The notes under the pieces: generated by a model
The model's input: the letters and a program-made list of their open reading frames with translations, nothing else
What the model was told of the DNA's origin: nothing
Database searches by the model: none
Part shown: one piece after another, positions 26,401 through 36,541 of the stretch
Layout: each line of letters starts with the position of its first letter
Numbering within the stretch: position 1 is the first letter of the stretch
Made by a program: the position numbers and the translations under genes
Origin: Zonotrichia leucophrys gambelii
Taxonomy: Eukaryota > Chordata > Aves > Passeriformes > Passerellidae
DNA: 64,000 nt
Reading direction: 5' to 3'
NCBI RefSeq assembly: GCF_028769735.1
Contig: NC_088172.1
Span: 60,109,075 to 60,173,074 of the forward strand

Positions 26401-29400
26401 AACTTGGTGGTTAAAAGTGTATTCATCACAGCTTGTGAATTTTCCTGGGAATGACAGCTTTATAATGTGCTTTCATTACAACCCCTCCTCCCTAGTCCCT
26501 TTCCCGCTGATCTCAATAGTCACACATGGAGGAATGGACCTTTGGGAGCCATGCTTTTTGCATTAGGAAGCATGAAACTAGTCACTTCCCCCCCACCACC
26601 TATAATTTTAGTAAAGAATCTGTGAAAACATGCTTGATGTTGTTTCTTTTTCTGGTGCCTTCTAAAATACTAAGTCTAAAACAGTTGAATGCATTGGAAT
26701 TCCATCCTGTCTTCTTTTTATTTTACTAAAAAAGACTCTGTCCCTGTTTTTTCAATTGGGCACAGGGAAAAAAACAATAATAATTTTCCCATCTTCCTTA
26801 ATGTCTAACAGCTTCTACAGGACCAAAGAATTCACGCTGTTTATGTGCAAGGGTTTTATTTGGATTCATTTTCATAATGAACTAAAAGAAATGATTTTTT
26901 TTTCCTTTCAATGTATAACTTTCAAAAGCTATTTATCAAAGGCAAAAAAAATGAAGGCTGGTAGATTTTGTCTGGGCATTCTTTTGCCACCTGCCAGAAG
27001 ATCCACTGATTTCATGATACTTGGGATTCTTTTTACTTATCCAGTTTCTTTGGGATTTTTTTTTTCCTTTTACATTGTGAAAGTTCCAACTAAAGAATTC
27101 AACGCATTTATTTTTGTAGGGCAGAAACATCCCTATTTTTCCATGCCATAAAAACTGTACACCAACACTGAGAACGAGCACTAACCTGTTATGAAAAGAG
27201 GTAGAAAGATCTTGGATTATACTCGAGTTTGTCTGCATTGTCTGTTGAATTGTGCAGGTGACGCTGCTCTGTGTGTGTGTGCGTCAGTGGCTTTTTCTGT
27301 GACCTGGTTAGTGGAGCTGTGTGTGTTGAAATGAACAAAATGAGAGCTTTCAGCAAAGATCATGGTTTTTGTTTTTTCAGTGTCTAGGGAAGGAGAAGCA
27401 GTTGTCAGAAACTGTCTCCCCTGTAATGAGGCTCAAGAGTATTGCCTCAAGTATTTAAAAAATACATGTATACTTTCCAGTAATCAAAAAAAGAAAAAAA
27501 ATGCAGTGAAAGTTTTGTGAGGCTGTGGGAATATCTCACTTTTAAAAACAAAACAGTAATTCTTTAACTACTTTCTTATAGGTAAAGGCTTCCTGTAATA
27601 TACTTTGAATCCACTGTAATCAGGAAGAAATTTGGATTCAATGGGACAAAGTCAGTAAAGGACACTAAAAGTAAATAAACAGCTACAAAGGAAACGATCC
27701 CAATGTTTGAAACAAAAACCCCTATGTTTTGCATGGTGGTGTTGCCATAGCATGTTGCAGTGTGATTTGTGTGTTGTCTAAACAGGTTGGATCTATAAAA
27801 CAACATTGTACATGATAGCCTTATACATGGTAACTCCATTATAATTCAATAGGAAGTTCCATATTAATAAAAAGTCTGTAAAAGAGAGTGCATAGAGGGG
27901 GGAACACATACGGATCTCTGCAAGCCAGACTTTTTCCCAGTCACAGTGCCTGGAAAGCTGCAATGCTACATTTATTCATGGCTTTTTGAGCAGCCCAGGG
28001 GTCAGGAATTGGCTGTGGTAACACTGTGAAAACAGACGGCCATGAGGGGGGAAATAGCAAGCTGCAGGTAGAGGGGTCGGGAATACAGTGCAGAAAGGGA
28101 AAATGAAAGGACAGGATGGGGAGATGCTGAAATCCCTCCCAGAGCAGCCTTACAGATAAACCAGCAGTTCCCCAAATATGGGAGCATTGTGCCCTGCAGC
28201 CATGCCCAATTTTCATCCTGCTAATCTCAGGGCAGAGGTACCAGAATAGCAGCATGACAGAGATGCAAGACAGGCCCAATAAACCAGCTGTGAACTAGAA
28301 ATGGAAAAGAGGATTTCTGGACATTAGTTTGGTAGAAGAGGAGTTGTTTTCTTTTCTTTTTCACTGAGCAAACTCTGAAATAAAATCTGTGGTTTTGCTT
28401 TTTTTCCAACTACTACCTGTTAACCTGGGTGGAGTCTGTCAAGTCGGGTGAGGTATGAAAGAAAAACATGTCACTGCTAGATTTATAATCTCAGATTGAC
28501 AGCTCTCAGCCTTGGAAATTAATCCAGAGCATCAGGATGCTCAAACGCAAACCTTTTTTCCAAGATGACTGAATTCATGTCAACCACTTCCTCGGGACCT
28601 CTTTCCACCAGACATCCTTGTTCTTCCACTCTTGTTCTTGGTTGTGATGAGTTCGTAATATGTAATTATCTATCTTGGTACAGTGGTTCCAAACAGCAGG
28701 GATGAGGGAAACATTTCTCAGAATATTCCACACTGTACAGATTAACTTGATCAACTGTGAAATGAGGGACTGTGGAATAGATCTGTTCTACTGATTAGTA
28801 CAGAAGATAGGTGTGAAAAGGGTCTTCTGCAACCTGGATAAAGCTATCATCTCTGCTTTATTGAGATGAAAATTACAGTTTCTCTTCTCTGATGGTTTGC
28901 AATATTTAGACTGATTTTCACTGGATTTTTTCCCTCAGTTATATCAAATATATTTATATTATATCAATATATTTGTATTAAACTAAATTGGACCTCAGTT
29001 TCTTCCATTTGAAGTGTTTAATAAAAATGCAGTAACCTTGGCTGTGTCTAGGGACTCAGTCTGAACAGATGGACTTGTAATTCATTATCTGATTAGTTGA
29101 CTCTAGGAGGCTCCGGATCAATGTTAAACTAAATTGGGTTACACTTGCCACGCAGAAAGCATTTGTTAAACTAGAAACTTTAGAAACTTTGTAAAGGGCA
29201 ATTACTCCATACTATTTCATAAATTACATGGAAATAACCTATTATAATGACTCATTATTTTAGTCTGATAGAGAAAAAATAGAAGTGGAGCTACACACTA
29301 GGCTCAGCTCTGCATTTCTTTGACATTGAAAGGTTTTCTTTCCAGAAAATTTTCAGCAAGCTGATGCAGTTCATGAAAGGTCTAAATGCTCAGTTTAAAA

Positions 29401-32400
29401 ACTGACTAATTAGATGCTCTGTAGATTTTATATTGCAAAATTGCTAATGCCTTCAGCAGTCTGTGGCTGAAAATATGGTTAGCCTTAGAAACAGGTCTGC
29501 ATTCACATAAAATATACACAAGTAATAGCAAGCTGGCATTTGCTACATGTAGTATTTATTACTGAACATTTTATAGTTTGTATCTGAGTAGTAACTCCAG
29601 CTATGCTTGGTCTGCCTCACTCACACTCCTGGGTGCTGTGTGACAATTCAGAGCACAGACCCTGCAGCACTGCTGGGATGAAGCCATCAGATAAGTGGAG
29701 TGACACAGGCAGCCAAGTGTGTCACAGCTTTGAGTCAGAGGCACAGAGAGCACTGACACTGCTCTGGGCTCCCCCCTGCCTGGCTCAGCCCCTCAGCTTT
29801 CTCTTTGAGACTGATAAAAGTCCAGTCACCTGCAGCTCCCCAAGGGACAGGGGAAGTTAAAGATCTAAGTGATGGAGCGGGAGGATCTCATTGCGCGCTA
29901 AAGCGGTAGAGAGACCAAAACCAGCAGTTTCTGTGACATTTAAAAGCTCAAATTCTTTTGAAGAATTCACATGGGGGAAAAAGCAATGAAAAAAATTAAA
30001 AATGAAAAATTAAAAAGCTCAGCAAATTTACCTCAAGTGCTAATATCTAAATTACAGGGGAGAGAAGTAGGTGAATGCATGCTGGTAATGTTGATGGGGG
30101 AAAAGAGGTTCTTTAAGGGACAATTTTGTCTGTAATTTCTCATGTACATGCAGGACTTATGACAGTGGCAGACTGAGCAGGACTAGAGCCCCAGCCTGGT
30201 GCTTAGCTGTGATTGCTGGTCTGGAACCCTCAAGACAAAGGCACCTGCTTTACAGAGGGATGAGTTAGTTTCATTTCCAGTCCATGCAAATTTTATTGTC
30301 CTACCAGGGACTAAGTTAGTGAGGCAAGAAGGGGTAGCCTCCCTCCTTAGAGCTGTGGGGGAGCCACTCTGTCCTCATGCCTTGGTGCCATGACTCCAGA
30401 CACCACCATCAGCATTAGCATTTCATCTGTCAGTTACACAGAACACAAAAAAAGAGGTGCTTGTATGTTTGTGAGGTCTTGGGGAAATACAGCCAGTACA
30501 AAACAGACCAAGTTCAGTTCTTCATATATTAATAGTAAGCTAACAAACTATATTTATCTCCGCTCATAACCTCATAAAAAGGACCCCATTTAACAATTCT
30601 GAGTTTGAAACCATTATATCTTATATTACCTGTATCCTTTCCAGCTGTCTTCTCCCACTTACCTGGAAGAACTTGCTGACCAGAGCCCTTTGATTTTTCC
30701 CCCTCCGAAGCAGTAACAATAGACCATTTCATGCACGACATTTGAAATGCAAAGGCCATTGAACACAGCACATTTTCACTGAGTTTCAATCCAATGTCCC
30801 TTAACATGACATTGTGAATTACTGCCTAGAGATGGAAATTAAAACTCATAAAAGTAGCTTCCTCAGTTCTTATCAGTGGGTCATAGACTTTCTAGATGTT
30901 TAAAAAGTGTAATCTCTTTTCAGGTTAAAACCTATGCCTTTTATAGAGGAACAAAGCACATAAATAATTTCATCTGTTAATCATGAAATTTTACTATATG
31001 AATAGGTAAAACTTGTGTACCCTACTGTGCCAGACCGAAAGTCCATCTAGTCCTGAAACCTTGCCAAAGGCTAGATTTTTGTCAAGTATATTTTTATCCA
31101 AGAAACTCAACGCTGTTTCAGCTCTGGAATCTCATTCTGAATTTACTTACAGGTTATTCCCAAAAATTAAACAAAAAAAAACCAGTTAGTCAGAAGAAAT
31201 ATAAATCACAAAGCTACTTATTTGACAAATCCAAAACAAGAATGAAAATAACAATTAATTGTAGAAATGAAGGCATTCTCCATTTCAGGAAGAGATGTCT
31301 TGTTCATATTTGAACAAAAAGAACAAATAAATAATAGAAATTTTTATTTTGCCTACTAATTTGTAAAGACCCCTAGTTTAAGGAGTTTTTTTAAGAACTG
31401 TGCCCACAGAGGAGAATTTTAAAGCACATGCCAGTGAGGAATGGCCTCCTTGTGCTGTTCTGCACTGACTGGAGCTCAGCTGCTGTGCTCTGTGCTGGAA
31501 GAGAGGAGCTTGGGAGTAACACTTCCACAACCAGGGTCATCCAAGCGAGGAGGCAGCACAGACTGCTCAGGTACTGGGCCAGTGTCTGCCCTTTTCCAGC
31601 TGACAAAAATTTACCTGATTCTTAGGCTATTTGCAGGAATGGGAACTGCAGAGAGGTATGAAAACCTGAGGAGTCAGGCCCAGAACAAATATACTAAAAA
31701 AATATTTTTCTTGTGCATCAGTTCCTACATTTCAGATGGTTATTCAAATTCAAACTACCCCATCTGGCAAGAGGTTTTAGGTCAATCACAAATGAGAGCA
31801 GCTCATCAGTAAATGCAAAGTGCAAAAGGAGAAAGAAATGGATGTCACTGGATTTGGAGTGAGCCAAAACAGGAAAGCAGTTGTTCAGCCATTGCCTCCT
31901 GCTTCAGATCATTGCAGGAAACAGTTTGGGCCTAATGAGAAAGGAACAAAAGGCTGAAAATCTCAGTCAGAGGCAGAAGGATTTCCCTGCACATGTTATC
32001 ACTTAGGCTGCAGCTGTGCTGACTACTTGTTCCCCAAATTCAGTAAATATTAGCCTTGTCCCCTTCCTCTCATCTGCAAGAGAAGTACACCTGCACAGAT
32101 GGCTGACAGCAGCATCCTGTGCTGCTGTGGAAGCTGAAGCAGAAATCTGAACCCCAGAGCAGTGCTGAAGCGATTCCCTTGTGCTGGTAGAGCAAGGGCT
32201 GCCTCACCATGGAAAGGGATCCACTGCTTCTTCTCCCATGTCTCTCCAGATGTGCTCCTGTCAGGGGCTGTTTACCCCCCAGCTCTGTGTGTCGTGCCCT
32301 GCAATGTCACTTGGAAGCTTTCCCTGCTGATGTGGCTGAGCTGGGAGTGTGCTGCAGGTGTTTCACACGTGAGCAGATGGGGAACACCGAGACCAAGGAG

Positions 32401-35400
32401 GGCTGCTTCTCACCCCACATCTCATTTTGCTCTCAGTGGGACTCCACCTCTCCTTCCCCATCAGATGCATGGAGTTCTTTTTTCTACTGCTACCACTATA
32501 GGTCCTGGGGAGTAGCACCTGCACTGGCAATAAAGAAACATGAAGAAGGAACAGTTGAGGTTGCATAGCAGAAAGGAAGATAATTAATCTTCTTAAAGGA
32601 AAAGACCTGATCTTTCTCTACCATACGTTGGAACTTCAGTGTCTGTAGACATTTCATATTGATTTCTTTTAAGCCAGATGTGTAAGGAGGTTGTTGCTGA
32701 CTTTTTTCCTGGATCATTTGAGGTGTTAGGGTCATGCTGCATAAATGGGTCAGTCAGCACAGCTGTATTTAGCAGCATCTGTATATAGCTTTACAATTTT
32801 GCCCCCTAAAATCACTAGAAGTAAATCTGAGAACTCCATGTCAAGCAGTTAGTATGCTCAAATAGGGACTGAATGCTGAGGCCAATTGATTTTGTACTTT
32901 TAGATGTATTTGGTTGTTGTAGTGTAGGCCAAATACACCTCGCTGCACTTGGTCACTCCACCTGCTGTGCTGCCTTCTTGTACTCTGACTCCCTTGTCAG
33001 GGTATGTGTGCAGGATTCCATTTTGGCATCTGCATTATTAGTAAAATTCCTAAATAGTTGTCCAAAGTGCACTAATACAGCCAAAAAAATCCTAATCATC
33101 TTTAGAATTTAGCCATATGCTTCTAAATGTTGATGGCAAGAATATATTGAAAATATTAAGGATCTCCTCTTCATTGTTCAGATAAACATTTACTACTTCT
33201 GATTTGCCCCTCCTCCCCAATTTTGTTTAATCGAATTAGCACAAGAAACATCCTCATATGCTACAGCTCTGAAAACTGCCATGTTAGATGCAGGTTCCCA
33301 AATCAAAATCTATCTTATAGAAATGCTATTAACATTGTATTTGAAAGAAATAGTTAGGCTGACCTCTTAAATTATGACCCACAATGGATGATCCTTACAT
33401 CAGCCTGTAAATTAAGTAAATCTGGAAATCTTCTAGAAGCAGTAATTATGAAACTCTACCACAGAGAGCTAAACTAAAAGTATACTCTGGAACAGAGTTT
33501 GAAAGGAATATTTTGTAACATGGAAAATAAGAAGTCCCTGCAGATCTAATAAGAAGATGTGATAATTCTGTATCTGAGCCTGTGTATTAAAAGCTTATTT
33601 TCCTAATCAGAAAACTAAATATTATTCAGAATAAGCATTTAAGAAGATCTCTTAAGGAGGATGTATCTTCTGAGCTGTCACTTTTCCAACTTTGTGAAAA
33701 ATTAGAACTTCTAAGGCATGGAAAAAGGCCATTTGTTGTTGTTGTTGTTCAGATGGAGGTTTCTCTGAGGCAGGGAGGGGAGGGTCCCTCTGAGAAGGAA
33801 GGGACCATCAACCAGTGATCCAGTGATCACTGTAGGGCTTTGGAGAAAAAATATCCAAAGATCAGCAATTGGATATTGGGAGCAAGTTATGTGGAACACA
33901 GAAAAAAATTGTCACGACATCTTACTGTGTCTCTAGGGGGAAATTCAAACAATATGTAGAAAATGATCACGCAAGTGACATCAACTAATAACTACCTTTT
34001 GGCTTGATTTTATCTCAGGACTTCCTATTTTATGTGATAACATAACTCATTCCTAAGATGCTAGAATTTGTTTATGGTCCATCTAGAAATTCCAGAAATT
34101 TTGAAACTCCTAAATAGTTGTTACAAATAACAAAAAAAAAAAAATTATTTCACAGATTTTATGCCACAACAAGCATTTATGCAGCTTTCCAGTGTAGTAT
34201 TGAGCAAATTGTAAATAATAGAGAACTCCTGGTTTTAGTATTTTAATTAAGTGGGTTATACAGTTCAGTACTAAAGGGAACTCATACATGTTTACAGAAA
34301 GTAACCAGACTTGTACACCTGTGAACTTAAGTGCAAATAACCTAATGAAAAGCAAATATAAGCATATGTTCAATATTTTCTGAGATTATGTCTAGCACCA
34401 AAAGTCCCAAATTGTCTAACAAAATTGCCAAACAAAATGTTAATCCAGAAATGCTTTTAATGTTTTAAATTGTGTTCCAAGGCCACACTGCTGCTGAGGC
34501 TCTTTTGACTATTTGAAAAAGAAAAGATGTCTTACTATAACAGCTTGCCTGCTGCATTAGAGGAAAACATAATTTAAAGGTTAGAAAGTACCAAGAAGGT
34601 GTGAATTTAATGTACATAGAAAGTGGCAGATACAGGGAAGACAGAGTGCCAGGAAGGAGACTTTCCATCTTTCACAGAAGTAGGTAATAATACTGTCAGG
34701 TGATATGGGGAACCTGATGGATGACCAGTCTAACCCAACAGTGTAAATCATGAGTTTCCTTTCAAATTATGTTGTAAGGGAAGTATTAATCCTAATTTGT
34801 TCAACTTGTATTTCACAGTACAAAGAATAAAATAGTTATTCTTCCTTTTATGGAGACCCACTCTGATATATTGCATTTGAGCGAATGCTCAAGACCCACT
34901 TACAGATCCCTGTGAGCTTAAATTTAATTGATAATGACAATAGACATTAAATTGTGTAATTCCACTGAGTTATAATACTGCAGATAGCTTAACAATTTAT
35001 TGATATGGCAGAATATATTCATTTACTGCAGAAAATGAAGCATCTCTCCATAGTTACAGTTTTTTTTACTGTATTCTCCTTGAAACCAGTTTGATATTTC
35101 TGAATTTGGCACTTAAAGTGAACAATATAATAATTGCAAGTATTAAATATATAACTGGTGAGTTAGAGCCATTTTCTATTTAGTGTTTTATGATATATTT
35201 GTGTTACATTGTCAGGGTATGCCTGTGATGTCAGCTTGCTGTGCCAGCTCTGCCTCTGTTGGATCAGAGCCACAGTAGGATGGCACTTGGGGAGCTAACT
35301 CCTTTTATGTGGCCGTAGGAGAGCTAATTCCTGTTCTGTGGTTTCTGTCTGGCTCAGATAAAGCTCAAATCTGCTTGAAATATACCAGAGTGACATACCT

Positions 35401-36135
35401 TACACCATCTCCTTCATGCTGTAGACCTAGCTCTTGTGGGACAGTCATTACACCTTATTAAAAGAACTTGTTAAACGATTGAAACCACATCCTTGCAACA
35501 GGAGAAATGATGAGGAAAACAACAATTTGGAAATCCAACACCTTCAAAGCAGTGTTATGCAGTCACATGTAATATACCTGGCCAATGTTCCTTATAAATA
35601 GTTAATATGGTCTCAACAAAGCTATAACTGTGTTCATGGAAAAGCTGCTTTCCTACCTATATGCAGTCTGCCTCTCACTTTCTTACCTTAACTCAAAAGT
35701 AGCTTTTTTGTCCTCTGTGACAGAGCTACTGCAGTTTGCACATTCATCTTTGCAGCACAATGCACTCCTGCTTGTCGTAGCCTTCAAGTTCTGGGTGTGA
35801 CTGACAGCAAAAACTTCAGCATCAATTTCTCATCAGCCAAAACCAATCTTGTTCAAAAATGGCCTTTGAATTTGCTGGCCTATTCTGTGAAACAATCTGG
35901 CTGGCTGGCAGTGCAGGTGTTTAAGTGTAAGGACTTCCTGTGGTTTAAGATTTGACAGACTCCAGTTGGTGCCCCTAGTTATTTGAGAGTGATGTGGCAA
36001 CACTGAGTGGTTGCTGATGAACAGGTTTGCAGTGATCATGCCTCTGTTTTCTGTTTTTGTTTTTTGTTTTTATCTTTTCCTCAGGGGAAATCGCTCACAT
36101 CAAAGAGGTTAACCAGTCTAGTGCAGTCCTACTAA
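10601..36135 (+). CDS. RGS7: RGS7 gene, 3' half (gene-level entry; exons listed separately)
   Basis: The spliced product is the C-terminal part of an R7-family regulator of G-protein signalling. RGS7 pairs through its GGL domain with Gbeta5 and uses its RGS domain as a GTPase-activating protein for Gi/o alpha subunits, mainly in neurons at the plasma membrane with R7BP or GPR158-type partners (family knowledge). Visible here in order: a basic linker, the GGL domain with its NPW motif, the RGS domain and two alternative tails. All exon junctions join in phase. The residues [12 protein letters not shown] before the GGL domain and the SKRLTSL tail fit RGS7 rather than its paralogue RGS6. The predicted 284-residue and 292-residue ends differ by 8, as the 487 and 495 residue mammalian isoforms do. 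The 5' exons encoding DEP and DHEX are outside the window. Confidence 0.96.
10676..11720 (+). other. RGS7: RGS7 intron, 1,045 bp
   Basis: The intron runs from donor gtaagg to acceptor ttttttgcacag. It is AT-rich and I see no exon, RNA gene or repeat in it. Confidence 0.9.
11721..11819 (+). CDS. RGS7: RGS7 exon: start of the GGL domain
   Basis: This 99-bp, phase 0 exon encodes 33 residues starting [18 protein letters not shown] and ending [10 protein letters not shown]. The Ser/Thr/Pro-rich first half is the linker, and TEDELHQE begins the first helix of the Ggamma-like domain that binds Gbeta5. Compared with mammalian RGS7 (from memory) the differences are conservative, for example PVPESK where mammals have PTPETK. 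The acceptor is strong (tttttttgcacag). The donor GAG|gtttgg is weak, although the reading frame and homology require it. Confidence 0.95.
11820..12544 (+). other. RGS7: RGS7 intron, 725 bp
   Basis: The intron runs from the weak donor gtttgg to acceptor ccttttttgcag. A short duplication (aactttttaggt, twice) lies at about 11,856 to 11,880. Reading through the donor meets an in-frame TAA after 11 codons. No other feature is seen. Confidence 0.9.
12545..12606 (+). CDS. RGS7: RGS7 exon: GGL domain helix
   Basis: This 62-bp exon begins in phase 0 and ends with two bases of a split Ser codon (AG|gtacgt). It encodes [20 protein letters not shown], the amphipathic helix of the GGL domain that lies along the Gbeta5 propeller. 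The next exon supplies the T that completes the Ser codon. The acceptor ttttttgcag and donor gtacgt both fit the consensus well. Confidence 0.96.
12607..14036 (+). other. RGS7: RGS7 intron, 1,430 bp
   Basis: The intron is AT-rich. It holds a short (AAT)n run at about 13,571 to 13,586 and several A-runs. The open frames on the minus strand show no recognisable protein. No exon is seen. Confidence 0.88.
14037..14147 (+). CDS. RGS7: RGS7 exon: GGL domain end with NPW motif
   Basis: This 111-bp exon starts by completing a split Ser codon and ends in another (AG|gtatac). It encodes [20 protein letters not shown] followed by [16 protein letters not shown]. The NPW tripeptide is the GGL counterpart of the NPF motif near the Ggamma C-terminus and contacts Gbeta5. 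The following TTFWELEAS leads into the RGS domain. The acceptor is gttttcctag. Confidence 0.96.
14148..14638 (+). other. RGS7: RGS7 intron, 491 bp, with A26 run
   Basis: This short intron between the GGL and RGS exons contains an A26 homopolymer at 14,375 to 14,400 and an AATAAA hexamer at 14,322. It ends at acceptor taattctgcag. Confidence 0.92.
14375..14400. repeat. A26 homopolymer
   Basis: Twenty-six uninterrupted A residues lie inside the 491-bp intron, about 240 bp before the next exon. No CR1 or gene-derived sequence precedes the run that I can recognise, so I read it as a simple repeat and not a retroposed tail. Confidence 0.95.
14639..14764 (+). CDS. RGS7: RGS7 exon: N-terminal part of the RGS domain
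   Basis: This 126-bp exon begins by completing the Ser codon and ends in a split Arg codon (AG|gtaaat). It encodes [20 protein letters not shown], then the first helices of the RGS box, ending [12 protein letters not shown]. The SSEN segment carries the conserved Glu-Asn that contacts the Galpha switch regions in RGS domains. A Gly stands where mammalian RGS7 has Ser in KEPSQQ (from memory). The acceptor ttctgcag is standard. Confidence 0.97.
15873..15902. repeat. Perfect 12-bp inverted repeat, 6-nt loop
   Basis: The arms gtttgaatatga (15,873 to 15,884) and tcatattcaaac (15,891 to 15,902) are exact reverse complements around the loop ccatgt. The structure is small and intronic, with no evident function. 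Confidence 0.85.
17167..17263. repeat. 41-bp minisatellite, about 2.4 copies
   Basis: Units start gatcctctcttaaagggtct at 17,167, gatcctgtcctaaagggtct at 17,208 and gatcctgtcttaaag at 17,249. The spacing is exactly 41 bp and adjacent copies differ at only a few positions. Each unit contains taaagggtctgtatcc and ccttggga. Confidence 0.92.
19070..19083 (+). promoter_or_regulatory. Candidate CTCF binding motif
   Basis: The sequence CCAGCAGGTGGCAG matches all 14 positions of the classical CTCF core CCASYAGRKGGCRS. It sits in a GC-richer patch within the large RGS7 intron. Motif matches alone do not show occupancy. Confidence 0.45.
21955..22141 (+). CDS. RGS7: RGS7 exon: core of the RGS domain
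   Basis: This 187-bp exon completes the split Arg codon and ends in phase 0 (CAG|gtcagt). It encodes [20 protein letters not shown], the [19 protein letters not shown] segment and [20 protein letters not shown]. These are the central helices of the RGS box. The [13 protein letters not shown] loop is a hallmark of R7-family RGS domains, and its Asn is the position that RGS proteins use to stabilise Galpha in its transition state. The acceptor is tgtgccatag. Confidence 0.97.
22142..24905 (+). other. RGS7: RGS7 intron, 2,764 bp
   Basis: The intron is AT-rich, with open frames of 60 to 114 codons that match no known protein. I see no exon or clear repeat in it. Confidence 0.88.
24906..24995 (+). 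CDS. RGS7: RGS7 exon: end of the RGS domain
   Basis: This 90-bp, phase 0 exon encodes [20 protein letters not shown] followed by [10 protein letters not shown]. It covers the last two helices of the RGS box; SYPRFIRS is the conserved C-terminal element of the Galpha contact surface. The sequence appears identical to mammalian RGS7 over its whole length (from memory). The acceptor is ccttttcag and the donor AAG|gtattg is moderate. Confidence 0.97.
24996..26255 (+). other. RGS7: RGS7 intron, 1,260 bp
   Basis: The intron contains an AT-alternating stretch at about 25,151 to 25,171 and a GC palindrome at 25,746. It ends in a long pyrimidine-rich tract and acceptor tttcaaatttaag. Confidence 0.9.
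25746..25761. repeat. Perfect 16-bp GC-cored palindrome
   Basis: aatcggggccccgatt equals its own reverse complement. It is conspicuous because the surrounding intron is AT-rich and CpG-poor. It could be the core of an old repeat or a protein-binding site; nothing further is visible. Confidence 0.7.
26256..26309 (+). CDS. RGS7: RGS7 exon: tail exon upstream of the alternative ends
   Basis: This 54-bp, phase 0 exon encodes [18 protein letters not shown]. Mammalian RGS7 has SGNSMD in place of LENTLD and AQ in place of TR, with the same length. It is in frame, so it can be included or skipped without changing the downstream frame. The donor GTG|gtaagt is strong and can join either terminal exon (27,120 or 36,085). 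If the intron is retained, the frame continues 21 more residues to a TGA at 26,373. Confidence 0.95.
26310..27119 (+). other. RGS7: RGS7 intron, 810 bp (first-terminal-exon isoform)
   Basis: The intron runs from donor gtaagt to acceptor catttatttttgtag. It is pyrimidine-rich. Open frames of 67 to 131 codons overlap it but have no recognisable content. Confidence 0.88.
27120..27194 (+). CDS. RGS7: RGS7 alternative terminal exon 1 (stop TGA)
   Basis: The exon opens after acceptor tttttgtag. It encodes [18 protein letters not shown] followed by TSTNLL and TGA, 24 residues. This is the cysteine-containing tail of the longer RGS7 isoform (495 residues in mammals); mammals have Ala where this sequence has Thr in RASTNLL (from memory). 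It joins in phase 0 to the exon at 26,256. It is mutually exclusive with the exon at 36,085, because a stop codon and presumably poly(A) addition follow here. Confidence 0.95.
   Translation, partial: GRNIPIFPCHKNCTPTLRTSTNLL
27195..27890 (+). other. RGS7: Probable 3' UTR of the longer RGS7 isoform
   Basis: The sequence after the TGA is non-coding and reaches an AATAAA at 27,866 to 27,871, a plausible polyadenylation signal. The end given is an estimate of a cleavage site about 20 bp after the signal. No transcript evidence is available here. Confidence 0.5.
27866..27871 (+). terminator. RGS7: Candidate poly(A) signal AATAAA
   Basis: This is a canonical hexamer 672 bp after the stop codon of terminal exon 1. 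AT-rich DNA contains chance copies, so its use is inferred from position only. Confidence 0.4.
27891..36084 (+). other. RGS7: RGS7 intron between the two terminal exons
   Basis: For the isoform using the exon at 36,085, the whole of 26,310 to 36,084 (9,775 bp) is intron. This part contains an old repeat relic at about 31,000 and a GC-richer patch at about 32,160 to 32,560 with overlapping open frames of 117 and 119 codons on the plus strand. Neither frame resembles a known protein. No exon is seen. Confidence 0.85.
30998..31090 (+). repeat. Possible relic of an old amniote interspersed repeat
   Basis: The stretch with ctgtgccagaccgaaagtcc and atctagtcctg resembles a repeat common in turtle, crocodile and bird DNA that reads approximately gggtcagaccaaaggtccat followed by ctagtccagtatcctg. 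Identification is from memory of that consensus and the copy is very diverged. Confidence 0.45.
36085..36135 (+). CDS. RGS7: RGS7 alternative terminal exon 2 (stop TAA)
   Basis: This exon opens after acceptor tatcttttcctcag and encodes [16 protein letters not shown] followed by TAA. It is the basic, Ser/Thr-rich tail of the shorter RGS7 isoform (487 residues in mammals, which have Ala where this sequence has Val). RGS6 ends with a related but different tail (SLAGKRLTGL), so this exon is also evidence for RGS7. It joins in phase 0 to the exon at 26,256, or directly to the exon at 24,906 if that exon is skipped. Confidence 0.95.
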   Translation, partial: GKSLTSKRLTSLVQSY

Positions 36136-36541
36136 AAGGATCACCTTGTAGCATGGAAGCAGACTCAAATCATTATACATACTTTGTAGCTCACTGATTG
36201 CCTGACTCAGAGGACAGTAGAACAAGATGTTGCATGAGCAAGGACCTGACTTGTTTTCTTTTGTGTATACTAAGGCATTACAGACTCCGAGGGACTCTCT
36301 AGCCTTTCGATGCCTCCATTTCGAAAACTGTCTGCTCACTTCCTCCTTCATATCAAGCTGGATCTGTGTCTTTTTATTTTCTGCAAGCTCAAGTACAGTG
36401 AAAAAAAAGCTTCTGCTAGGCACAGTTTATTAAAAAAATACGTCAATCAAAAACTGGAAGAAATGTAAAAAATGCATATATTAATAAATATACATATGGC
36501 ATCACATTTATTGCACAATAAATTAGCACAGAAGGTTTCAT
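36136..36541 (+). other. RGS7: Probable 3' UTR of the shorter RGS7 isoform
   Basis: Non-coding sequence follows the TAA to two close AATAAA hexamers, at 36,483 and 36,517. The end coordinate assumes cleavage about 20 bp after the second. A longer 3' UTR cannot be excluded. Confidence 0.55.
36483..36522 (+). terminator. RGS7: Paired candidate poly(A) signals
   Basis: AATAAA occurs at 36,483 to 36,488 and again at 36,517 to 36,522, about 350 to 380 bp after the stop codon, followed by T/G-containing sequence. This is a reasonable end for RGS7 transcripts. Confidence 0.55.

Noticed and set aside
10601..36135. Assignment of the gene to RGS6
   Set aside because: RGS6 shares the domain layout and was considered first. 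The linker [12 protein letters not shown], the RSHSPTHTP stretch and the SKRLTSL tail fit RGS7; RGS6 has different residues there and a tail with SLAGKRLTGL.
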